Shown here one piece after another: positions 1 to 5,623 of a stretch of 8,765 nucleotides of DNA. The notes under the pieces are model-generated. The model ran no database searches. It saw only the letters and a list, made by a program, of their open reading frames with translations, and was not told the DNA's origin. Source of the DNA: Sphingomonadaceae bacterium (GTDB taxonomy: Bacteria > Pseudomonadota > Alphaproteobacteria > Sphingomonadales > Sphingomonadaceae); the NCBI GenBank assembly GCA_019239785.1, contig JAFAZM010000280.1:1-8765 (forward strand). Reading direction: 5' to 3'. Both the position numbers and the translations under genes were made by a program. Every line of letters starts with the position of its first letter. Position 1 is the first letter of the stretch.

Positions 1-960
1 TCCGAGCCGATCGTGGGCGTGCCGCCGGTTTTCTATCGCAGCCAGGGCGGGCTGCTCGACGTGGCGATCGACCCCGATTTCGCGCGCAACCACCTCGTCT
101 ATGTCTATTATGTCGAAGCCGCGCCGGTGCAGCCGCCGAATGCGCACGAGACGCAGGAGCCGCGCTTCGCCAACAGCCTCGACCTCAGCGATACCGTGCT
201 GAGGGGTGGCGCGGTCGCCCGCGGGCGGCTCGAGGGCGGCGCGCTCCGCGACGTCCAAGTGATCTGGCGGCAGGTGCCGAAGACGATCGGCCGCGGCCAT
301 TTCGGCGGCCGGCTCATCTTCGCGCCCGACCACAGCCTGTTCATCACCTCGGGCGAACGGATGCGCTTCGATCCGGCGCAGGACATGAGCACCAATCTCG
401 GCAAGGTCGTTCATATCAATGCCGACGGCTCGATCCCTGCGAACAACCCCTTCGTCCGCACCCCCGGCGCACGGCCCGACATCTGGACGCTCGGCCACCG
501 CAACATGCTTGGCATCGCCTTCCAGCCGGGCACCGGCCGGCTCTGGGTCAACGAGATGGGCCCCAGGGGCGGCGACGAGCTCAACCTGATCGAGCGCGGC
601 CGCAATTACGGCTGGCCGGTGGTGAGCCAGGGCAACAATTACGACAACAGCCCGATCCCGCGCCACGCCACCCATCCCGAGTTCACCCCGCCGGTGCGCA
701 GCTGGAACCCGGTGATCTCCCCCTCGGGCCTGATCTTCTATCGCGGCAGCCTGCTGCCCTGGCGCGGCAATGCGGTGATGGGCGGCCTCTCCTCCCGCTC
801 GCTGATCCGGCTGACCCTCAACGGCGCCAACGTCACCGACGAGGAACGGATTGCCATGGGCAGGCGTATTCGCGACGTGATCGAGGCGCCGGACGGCGCC
901 CTGCTGGTGCTGACCGACGGAAACGACGGCGAATTGCTGAGGCTGGCACCTGTCCGCTGA
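1..960 (+). CDS. PQQ-dependent sugar dehydrogenase (glucose/sorbosone dehydrogenase family), 5' truncated
   Basis: The reading frame is open from the first base, so the N-terminus lies outside the window; 319 residues are visible. The protein resembles the soluble aldose sugar dehydrogenases (Asd/YliI type, GSDH beta-propeller), which oxidise aldose sugars with PQQ and Ca2+, usually in the periplasm. Visible family blocks are QGGLLDVAIDPDF (about residues 15-27), the HFGGRL segment with the probable catalytic His at visible residue 100, FITSGER (114-120), NLGKVVHINADGS (132-144), the GHRNMLG block (165-171), and NEMGPRGGDELN followed by NYGWP (184-206). The end, RIRDVIEAPDGALLVLTDGNDGELLRL, is the usual last propeller blade, so the C-terminus is complete. 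A signal peptide would be expected but is not in view. The stop lies 16 bases before trxC on the same strand, so they may be co-transcribed. The family call is secure; the sugar substrate is not known. Confidence 0.93.
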   Translation, partial: SEPIVGVPPVFYRSQGGLLDVAIDPDFARNHLVYVYYVEAAPVQPPNAHETQEPRFANSLDLSDTVLRGGAVARGRLEGGALRDVQVIWRQVPKTIGRGHFGGRLIFAPDHSLFITSGERMRFDPAQDMSTNLGKVVHINADGSIPANNPFVRTPGARPDIWTLGHRNMLGIAFQPGTGRLWVNEMGPRGGDELNLIERGRNYGWPVVSQGNNYDNSPIPRHATHPEFTPPVRSWNPVISPSGLIFYRGSLLPWRGNAVMGGLSSRSLIRLTLNGANVTDEERIAMGRRIRDVIEAPDGALLVLTDGNDGELLRLAPVR

Positions 961-976
961 CGCGGAGGAGGCTCGA

Positions 977-1439
977 ATGTCCGGGACCATCGCCGATGGC
1001 GAAACGCTCGTCGTCGCCTGCCCGACCGACGGCACGCTGAACCGGGTAGCGCGGGGGCCGGCTCGGCCAGGCGCCGAAATGCGGCAAATGCGGCCGGCCG
1101 CTCTTCCAGGGGAAGCCGGTCGACCTGGACGCCGCGAGCTTCGAGAAGCATGCGCTGAAGAGCGACCTGCCAGTGGTGATCGACTTCTGGGCGAGCTGGT
1201 GCGGCCCCTGCCGGATGATGGGCCCGAATTTCGAGGCGGCGGGGGCACGGCTGGAGCCGCGGGTGCGGATGGCGAAGCTCGACACCGACGCGCAGGCGCC
1301 GATCGCCGCGCGCTACGGCATCCAGTCGATCCCGACGATGATCATGCTGCGCAAGGGCCGCGAGCTCGCCCGCACCTCGGGCGCAATGCCGACCGAGGCG
1401 ATCGTGCGCTGGGTGGAGCAGACGCTGCCGCAAGGCTGA
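977..1439 (+). pseudogene. trxC: Thioredoxin 2 (TrxC type) interrupted by a +1 frameshift
   Basis: Thioredoxin 2 is a cytoplasmic disulfide reductase with an N-terminal zinc-binding module and a thioredoxin fold. The start ATG at 977 follows a good ribosome site (GGAGGAGG at 964-971). The first frame reads normally to DGTLNRVAR, then leaves the family at the run of five G at 1053-1057. Removing one G joins it to the next frame as VARGRLGQAPKCGKCGRPLF, and the rest follows without a break: FWASWCGPCRMMG holds the redox CGPC, and SIPTMIMLRKG holds the cis-Pro loop. The repaired protein would be about 153 residues, near the family norm. The CGKC zinc pair is present, but the first pair, normally CxxC, reads CPTD. 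As written, translation from 977 leaves the thioredoxin frame and runs on to 1543. The single homopolymer change is as likely to be a sequence error as a real mutation. The gene identity is firm; its broken state is not. Confidence 0.85.
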
Positions 1440-1456
1440 CTGTATTCCGCTCATTA

Positions 1457-1598
1457 AATCCTCCCCTGCAAGGGGAGGGGGACCATGACGCGAAGCGGCA
1501 TGGTGGTGGGGTATCAGCCGCGGAGGATATTCTCCCGCGCTGACACCCCTCCACCACCGCCTTCGGCGGCGGTCCCCCTCCCCCTAGGGGGCAGGATT
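1457..1598. repeat. 142-bp compound palindromic intergenic repeat, likely also a bidirectional terminator
   Basis: The two ends form an imperfect terminal inverted repeat of about 28 bp: the left arm begins AATCCTCCCCTGC and the reverse complement of the right arm begins AATCCTGCCCCCT, and both run on to GGGGGACC. The arms continue inward as TGGTGGTGGGGTATCAGC matched by GGTGGTGGAGGGGTGTCAGC on the other strand, and meet near 1525-1540 around GCGGAGGATATTCTCCCGC. The right half also holds a small CCGCC-TTC-GGCGG hairpin (1557-1569). The element exactly fills the gap between the converging trxC and lyase genes, so its transcript could fold and end transcription from both sides. It codes for nothing I recognise. 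It looks like a REP/MITE-type dispersed repeat of sphingomonads; that family assignment is from memory. Confidence 0.8.
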
Positions 1599-1600
1599 GA

Positions 1601-3244
1601 TCAGGATGCGAAGCTTCGCAGTTCCTCGCCTACCGGCGCGATCGCCGCCAGGATCGCGCCCCGCGCCTGAACGTCACCGAGAATCCCCTCGACCTTCGGC
1701 TGGATGAACCCGTCGAGATCGTTCCAGTGCAGCGGCCGCGCCGCGTCGGGCGGGCCCGCCGCCGCGTTCCGCGCGGCCTCGTAAAGCGTCGCGGTCGCCG
1801 GCGAGAGGATCTCCCGCGCATCGTAGCTGCCGGCGATCAGTTGCGCCCTCAGCTCCACGGCCTGCACGCCGATCAGCAAGGCGACGCTCAGATAATGTTC
1901 CAGCACGTCCACCGCCTCGCGGGCGAGGTTGGCCGAGTTCATCGCCTGGCTGTTGATGTTCTGGTTGAACTGCTCGGCATGGGTCGGGAAGCGGTCGACG
2001 ATAGACTGGCCGTAGAAGGAGAGCAGGGGCATCATCTGGTTGCCGCCGAGCTGCAGCGACTTCAGGCCCACATTCACCCCGCCCTCCGCATTGCCGACCA
2101 GGGAGGCGCTGAGGCCGCCGCTGAACTCCGGCGTCATCAGCAGGGCGATCTGGACGTCGACATGCTTGGCGAGCAGGCCGAGCTGGTAGCGCAGGGAGTC
2201 CATCGCAACGCCGGTATATTGGGCGAGGAAATTGCCGGTATGGTAGATCTCGCCGCTGTCGGGATCGATCAAAGGATTGTCGTTGGCGCAATTGGCCTCC
2301 GTCTCGACCTGGCGCGCGGCGGCGGCGATGCCATCGAACACCGGTCCCAGATATTGGGGCAGGCAGCGCAGCGAATAGCGGTCCTGGATCAGCTTGCCGG
2401 CGCGGTGGCCGCGCTCGCCCGCCGCCTCGCTGCGGATCGCACGCGAACCCGCAAGCAATTCCGCCATCCGCGCCGCGGTCCAGACCTGCCCGGGATGTGG
2501 CTTCACCCTGTGAATGAAGGGCGCGAAGCTCTGGTCGGTGGCGCAGAGCGCCTGGGCGTAGAGCGCGTGCACGCCGAGCGCCAGAGCGGCGAGGCCCATC
2601 GCCCGGTCGAGCGCATTGGCGGCGACACCGGTTGACGCGCCGGTCCCATTGTTCAGCGCCAGCCCCTCCTTCGGCTCAAGCGCGAGCGGCTTGAGGCCGA
2701 GCCTGGCGAGCGCCGCATGCGCGTCCAGCGTCTCGCCGTCGAGGTCGACGAGGAAGGCGGGATCGAGGCCCATGACCGGGCCGGCGATATAGGTGAGCGG
2801 CACCAGGTCGCCCGAGGCGCCGATCGAGCCGCGCTGATAGACGTGCGGATGGGCGCCGGCATTGAGGAAGGCGGCGAAACGCTCGACGATCTCCAGCCGC
2901 ACGCCGGAGACGCCCTTCATCAGCGAATTGGCGCGCAGCAGCATCGCCGCCCGGACGTCGGCGACAGGCAGGCGCGGCCCGGTCGTGCTCTTGTGATGCC
3001 AGAGGGCGACGCGCTGCAATTCCTCGAGCTGGTCCGGCCCGAGCGAGCGGTCGGCCATGCCGCCGAACAGGGTGGTGACGCCGTAGATCTGCTCGCCGCG
3101 CGCCACCTTCGCGCACAGCTGCTCACGCGATCGCGCCACCCGGCCGAGCACTTCGGGATCGTCCGACAGCCTGACCTTCGCCCCGCGCGCCACGGCGCCG
3201 ATCTCCGCGATGGTGAGGCCGTCTCCGCTGATCTCTATAATCAT
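1601..3244 (-). CDS. Aromatic amino acid ammonia-lyase, MIO type (histidine/tyrosine/phenylalanine lyase family)
   Basis: This enzyme removes ammonia from an aromatic amino acid or histidine to give an acrylic acid such as urocanate or coumarate, using an MIO cofactor made from its own Ala-Ser-Gly. The chosen start gives 547 residues and sits just after AAGGGGGG; the frame is open further upstream, but that part overlaps the SDR gene and is not lyase-like. Visible marks are Tyr54 in YGVTT, the MIO triad A143-S144-G145 in GSIGASGDLVP, NNGT (198-201), the catalytic YSLRC.PQ block (290-297), and EQFNQNINSQ (424-433). Automatic annotation would probably call it hutH. However, the substrate-selecting pair, S-H in HutH by my alignment, is H83-H84 here within LQRVALWHHK, and the FNQN block looks more like tyrosine/phenylalanine lyases. 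No hutU, hutI or hutC lies nearby. Its start is 23 bases after the SDR remnant's stop, suggesting a two-gene transcript. The family is certain; the substrate is open. Confidence 0.93.
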   Translation of the reverse strand: MIIEISGDGLTIAEIGAVARGAKVRLSDDPEVLGRVARSREQLCAKVARGEQIYGVTTLFGGMADRSLGPDQLEELQRVALWHHKSTTGPRLPVADVRAAMLLRANSLMKGVSGVRLEIVERFAAFLNAGAHPHVYQRGSIGASGDLVPLTYIAGPVMGLDPAFLVDLDGETLDAHAALARLGLKPLALEPKEGLALNNGTGASTGVAANALDRAMGLAALALGVHALYAQALCATDQSFAPFIHRVKPHPGQVWTAARMAELLAGSRAIRSEAAGERGHRAGKLIQDRYSLRCLPQYLGPVFDGIAAAARQVETEANCANDNPLIDPDSGEIYHTGNFLAQYTGVAMDSLRYQLGLLAKHVDVQIALLMTPEFSGGLSASLVGNAEGGVNVGLKSLQLGGNQMMPLLSFYGQSIVDRFPTHAEQFNQNINSQAMNSANLAREAVDVLEHYLSVALLIGVQAVELRAQLIAGSYDAREILSPATATLYEAARNAAAGPPDAARPLHWNDLDGFIQPKVEGILGDVQARGAILAAIAPVGEELRSFAS

Positions 3245-3267
3245 GTTCCCCCCTTGCGAGACCCGGT

Positions 3268-3704
3268 TCAGACGCGGCCGGCGACCGGGATCGAGGCGCC
3301 GGTGATGCCGCTCGCCTGCGGCGAGAGCAGGAAGCCGATCACCGCCGCCAGCTCCTGCGGCGCCACCCATTTCGAGATGTCGGCATCGGGCATGTCGCGG
3401 CGATTGGCGGCGTGTCGATGATGCTCGGCAGCACGGCATCGGCCCGGATCCCGCGCGGCTTCAGCTCGGCGGCAAGCGCTTCCGTCAGGCGCGCGACGCC
3501 GGCCTTGGAGGTGGCATAGGCGCCCATCCCCGCCTCGGCCTCGGCGCCGAGGTCGGCCCGATGCTCGGCGACCGCGCATTCCGGCAGAGGATGATCGGAA
3601 AAGTCGACCGCCACGACGGGCCAGCCCGCTGGGGCGAGATGGGCGCAGACCGCGCGGCCAAGCGCGCCGGCCGCACCGGTGACGACGACATGTCCCTGGT
3701 TCAT
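3268..3704 (-). pseudogene. Short-chain dehydrogenase/reductase remnant with internal deletion and frameshift
   Basis: Intact relatives are NAD(P)-dependent oxidoreductases of about 230-250 residues. The start ATG at 3704 follows GGGGGAGGA. The N-terminus keeps the cofactor loop TGAAGALG (residues 9-16) and the VAVDFSD strand end. The sequence then jumps from ADLG (about residue 53) to EAGMGAYATSKAG, so the active-site Tyr63 and Lys67 lie about 85 residues too early. The NNAG motif and the catalytic Ser strand are absent. The join falls at about 3531-3554, which contains a perfect 14-bp palindrome (3539-3552). A second lesion, one missing base near 3408, shifts the frame after IIDTPP; restoring it gives ANRRDMPDADISKWVAP and the normal ending GASIPVAGRV, with its stop at 3268. 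The product would lack an active site even if the frameshift were a sequence error. It directly precedes the lyase gene, so it was probably its operon partner. Original substrate unknown. Confidence 0.8.
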
Positions 3705-3754
3705 CGCGCGTCCTCCCCCGTCCGCCCTTCGGCCCGCCCGCCGACAGGGTCAAG

Positions 3755-3771
3755 CGGGCTCGTCGAGCCCG
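3755..3771. repeat. Short perfect inverted repeat upstream of the SDR remnant
   Basis: CGGGCTC and GAGCCCG are separated by three bases (GTC). The repeat lies about 50 bases upstream of the SDR start and about 45 bases past the tRNA 3' end. It could be a transcript hairpin after the tRNA or an operator for the SDR-lyase pair. It has no T run, so it is not a standard terminator. Confidence 0.35.
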
Positions 3772-3815
3772 GCCGACGGCCGGTCAGGTGCACATTCGAT
3801 GGAGCGGGAGGAAAA

Positions 3816-3890
3816 TGGTGGGCGTGGCAAGGATTGAACTTGCGACCCCTGCGATGTCAACACAGTGCTCTACCACTGAGCTACACGCCC
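3816..3890 (-). tRNA. tRNA-Val (anticodon GAC), CCA encoded
   Basis: Read on the minus strand, the gene begins GGGCGTGTAGCTCAG and folds as a full cloverleaf. The 7-bp acceptor stem GGGCGTG pairs with CACGCCC. The D arm contains AGCTCAGTGGTAGAGC. The anticodon stem CTGTG/CGCAG carries the loop TTGACAT with anticodon GAC (3856-3858), which reads GUC/GUU valine codons. The T arm is GCAAG-TTCAATC-CTTGC. The discriminator A is followed by an encoded CCA (3816-3818) and then TTTT, so the 3' end needs only trimming. It stands between tyrA and the SDR remnant, all on the same strand. No integrase or duplicated tRNA end marks it as an insertion site. Confidence 0.96.
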
Positions 3891-3906
3891 ACTCTGGGGA
3901 GCGCGC

Positions 3907-3935
3907 GATGTAGCGAGGGGTCGGGCGCCGCGCAA
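3907..3935 (-). promoter_or_regulatory. Probable tRNA-Val promoter
   Basis: On the minus strand TTGCGC (3935-3930) and TACATC (3912-3907) are separated by 17 bases. The second box ends 16 bases before the tRNA 5' end, which allows a leader of about 10 bases. The boxes match the consensus at 3 of 6 and 4 of 6 positions. The call rests mostly on correct spacing and position in the short gap after tyrA. Confidence 0.4.
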
Positions 3936-3958
3936 CCCCGCATTGCCGGCGCGCGCGA

Positions 3959-4870
3959 TCAGCCGCCGCCGCGCCCGAAATCGGGCTTGCCGACGTCCTG
4001 GCCCTGCTCGACGATGCCGCGGCGGATCGCTGCCGTCCGGGTGAAGAGATCGAACAGGGCCGGGCCGTCCTCGGCGACGATCGCCTGCTCGAGGCCGGCC
4101 AGGTCGGCGTTGAACTGGCGCAGCATCGCCAGCACCGCTTCCTTGTTGGTGAGGAAGATGTCGCGCCACATCGCCGGATTGGAGGCGGCGATGCGGGTGA
4201 AGTCGCGAAAGCCGCCGGCCGAATATTTGATCACCTCGCCTTCGGTGACTCGCTCCAGGTCCGAGGCGGTGCCGACGATGGTGAAGGCGATCAGGTGCGG
4301 CAGATGGCTGGTGACGGCGAGGACGACGTCGTGATGGCGCGCGTCCATCCGCTCGACGCGGGCGCCGAGCGCGGTCCAGAAGGCGGCGAGCCGCGCGACG
4401 TCCTTCGGATCGGCGTCCTCCTCGGGCGTCAGGATGCACCAGCGGCCCTGGAACAAAGCGGCGAAGCCGGCGTCCGGCCCGCTATTTTCGGTGCCGGCGA
4501 CCGGATGGGCGGGTACGATCCGCGCCTCCGGCAGCGCCCGGCGCAGCTCCTCGGCGACGAACGCCTTGCACGAGCCGACGTCGCTGAGCAGCGCCTCGGA
4601 GCTCAGCCCGGACGCGACCGCTTCGGCCGCGGCCGCCATCGCGCCGACGGGCACGCAGAGGATGACGAGATCCGCGCGCTGCGCCGCTTCCGCGGCGGTC
4701 TCCGCGACGCGGTCGACCAGCGCCAGCGCGCGGGCGCGCTCGCGCACCGCCGGATCCAGGTCGAAGCCGGAAAGGCGCGTCGCCGGCAGGCGCTCGTGCA
4801 CCGCCCGTGCGATCGACGAGCCGATCAGGCCGAGCCCGACGATCGCGACGTTGTGGAAGGGAGTGTCCAT
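3959..4870 (-). CDS. tyrA: Prephenate (or arogenate) dehydrogenase
   Basis: The 303-residue protein is a cytoplasmic enzyme that oxidatively decarboxylates prephenate to 4-hydroxyphenylpyruvate, or arogenate to tyrosine. The N-terminal Rossmann fold has VGLGLIGSS (residues 11-19) and an acidic residue, D37 in GFDLDP, that favours NAD+ over NADP+. VILCVPVGA (69-77), LLSDVGSCK (94-102) and HPVAGTENSG (122-131) follow, with H122 at the usual catalytic His position. The all-helical dimerisation domain contains VTSHLPHL (186-193), GGFRDFTRIA (219-228) and NPAMWRDIF (231-239). There is no ACT regulatory domain and no fused chorismate mutase, so it is the short single-function form. The ribosome site is weak (AAAGGCGG). 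Alphaproteobacteria often carry hisC just upstream of this gene; here a repeat and cpdR occupy that place, so it may be transcribed alone. Prephenate versus arogenate preference cannot be told by eye. Confidence 0.94.
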   Translation of the reverse strand: MDTPFHNVAIVGLGLIGSSIARAVHERLPATRLSGFDLDPAVRERARALALVDRVAETAAEAAQRADLVILCVPVGAMAAAAEAVASGLSSEALLSDVGSCKAFVAEELRRALPEARIVPAHPVAGTENSGPDAGFAALFQGRWCILTPEEDADPKDVARLAAFWTALGARVERMDARHHDVVLAVTSHLPHLIAFTIVGTASDLERVTEGEVIKYSAGGFRDFTRIAASNPAMWRDIFLTNKEAVLAMLRQFNADLAGLEQAIVAEDGPALFDLFTRTAAIRRGIVEQGQDVGKPDFGRGGG

Positions 4871-4965
4871 GCAGCGCCGCCTTTGGGTGGATTATTTGTT
4901 CGGCTCGACACTAGGCCGGAGCGGACTCCGAGGACAAGGCCGAGGCGGCATGAGGCCCGCCAAGT

Positions 4966-5115
4966 CCCCCTCTCCCGCTCGCGGGAGAGGGCGGGGTGAG
5001 GGTCTTCTTCTTGTTTTACGGAGCCTGTCGAAGGAAGAAGGGAAAAAGAAGAACAAGACCCCATCCTCCCGCCGCTTCGCGGCGGGCCCCTCCTTCTCCC
5101 GCGAGCGGGAGAAGG
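4966..5115. repeat. About 150-bp compound palindromic intergenic repeat with three hairpins
   Basis: Two outer hairpins, each with an 11-bp stem and a 2-base loop, are inverted copies of each other. CCCTCTCCCGC pairs with GCGGGAGAGGG (4968-4991), and CCTTCTCCCGC pairs with GCGGGAGAAGG (5092-5115). Inside them, GGTCTTCTTCTTG on the left is mirrored by AAGAACAAGACC on the right, and a third hairpin, CCCGCCGC-TTC-GCGGCGGG, lies at 5068-5086. The centre contains GAGCCTGTCGAAGGA (5021-5035), resembling another dispersed alphaproteobacterial repeat I know from memory. It fills most of the 270-base gap between cpdR and tyrA and starts about 25 bases after the cpdR stop in transcription order, so it may also stop or stabilise cpdR transcripts. 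No coding sequence is seen in this gap. Confidence 0.8.
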
Positions 5116-5140
5116 GAATGTCGGACGGTGCAACGGCTAT

Positions 5141-5518
5141 CTACAGCCGCCCGTGCTGGTCCTCGCTCATGAACATGCGCTCGACCTCGGCGACAAGGTC
5201 GCGGAGGTGGAATGGCTTGGACAGGACCTTGGCATCCGGCGTCTTGCGGCCGGCGCGGAGCGCGACTGCGGCGAAGCCGGTGATGAACATGACGCGGATG
5301 CCGGGCACGATCTCGGCGGCCTTCTGGGCGAGCTCGATGCCGTCCATCTCGGGCATGACGATGTCGGTGAGGAGGAGATCGAACGGCTCGCTCTCGAGCA
5401 GTGGGATCGCCTCGGTGCCGCGGTCGACCGCGACGACGTGATAGCCGACCCGCTCCAGGGCGCGGACCAAGTAGACGCGCATGGAATCGTCGTCTTCTGC
5501 GAGTAGGATCCTCAGCAT
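5141..5518 (-). CDS. cpdR: CpdR-type single-domain response regulator
   Basis: The 125-residue protein is a lone receiver domain with no output domain. The acidic pocket is E8-D9-D10 in LLAEDDDSM, the phosphorylated Asp is D52 in LLLTDIVMPEMDG, the conserved Thr is T80 in MFITGFAAVAL, and the Lys is K101 in VLSKPFHLRDLVAEVERM. This last stretch and the ITGFAAVAL segment match what I remember of Caulobacter CpdR. CpdR, when not phosphorylated, primes ClpXP to degrade cell-cycle substrates and receives phosphate through the CckA-ChpT relay. The start at 5518 follows AAGGGAG at good spacing; the frame is open far upstream, but that part is antisense to the amidohydrolase gene. It is divergent from that gene across 105 bases and has a hairpin-rich repeat downstream. 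Confidence 0.92.
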   Translation of the reverse strand: MLRILLAEDDDSMRVYLVRALERVGYHVVAVDRGTEAIPLLESEPFDLLLTDIVMPEMDGIELAQKAAEIVPGIRVMFITGFAAVALRAGRKTPDAKVLSKPFHLRDLVAEVERMFMSEDQHGRL

Positions 5519-5530
5519 CTCCGCTCCCTT

Positions 5531-5559
5531 GGGCGCGTTATGCGCGAAGGTCGCCGCTT
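5531..5559 (-). promoter_or_regulatory. Candidate cpdR promoter
   Basis: On the minus strand TGGAAA and CATAAC are separated by 17 bases, with the downstream box about 15 bases before the cpdR start region. Each box matches consensus at 4 of 6 positions. No TTAA-N7-TTAA CtrA site was seen in the divergent gap. This is a by-eye suggestion only. Confidence 0.25.
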
Positions 5560-5573
5560 TTTCCAGCCGTGCC

Positions 5574-5590
5574 GTGCAGCGCGATTGCAC
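5574..5590. promoter_or_regulatory. Inverted repeat GTGCA-N7-TGCAC in the divergent cpdR/amidohydrolase gap
   Basis: A 5-bp inverted repeat with a 7-base spacer lies in the middle of the 105-base gap between the two divergent starts. Its position suits an operator acting on either gene, but short repeats like this arise by chance in GC-rich DNA. No regulator is identified. Confidence 0.2.
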
Positions 5591-5623
5591 CCGTCCCACT
5601 CCGGGCCTAGTTGTGGCGGAGGA

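Noticed and set aside
1727..2635. Long open frame antisense to the ammonia-lyase (302 codons, plus strand)
   Set aside because: It is a GC-rich shadow of a well-supported gene: the translation is Arg/Gly/Ala-rich with no family resemblance and no ribosome site.
3725..3753. Promoter for the SDR-lyase pair built on TTGACC (3753-3748)
   Set aside because: At 17 bases spacing the second box would be GAAGGG, which is not a -10 box. The TTGAC alone is not enough.
3816..3890. tRNA-Val as an integration site of a genomic island
   Set aside because: No integrase, no partial copy of the tRNA 3' end elsewhere in the window, and neighbours look like backbone genes.
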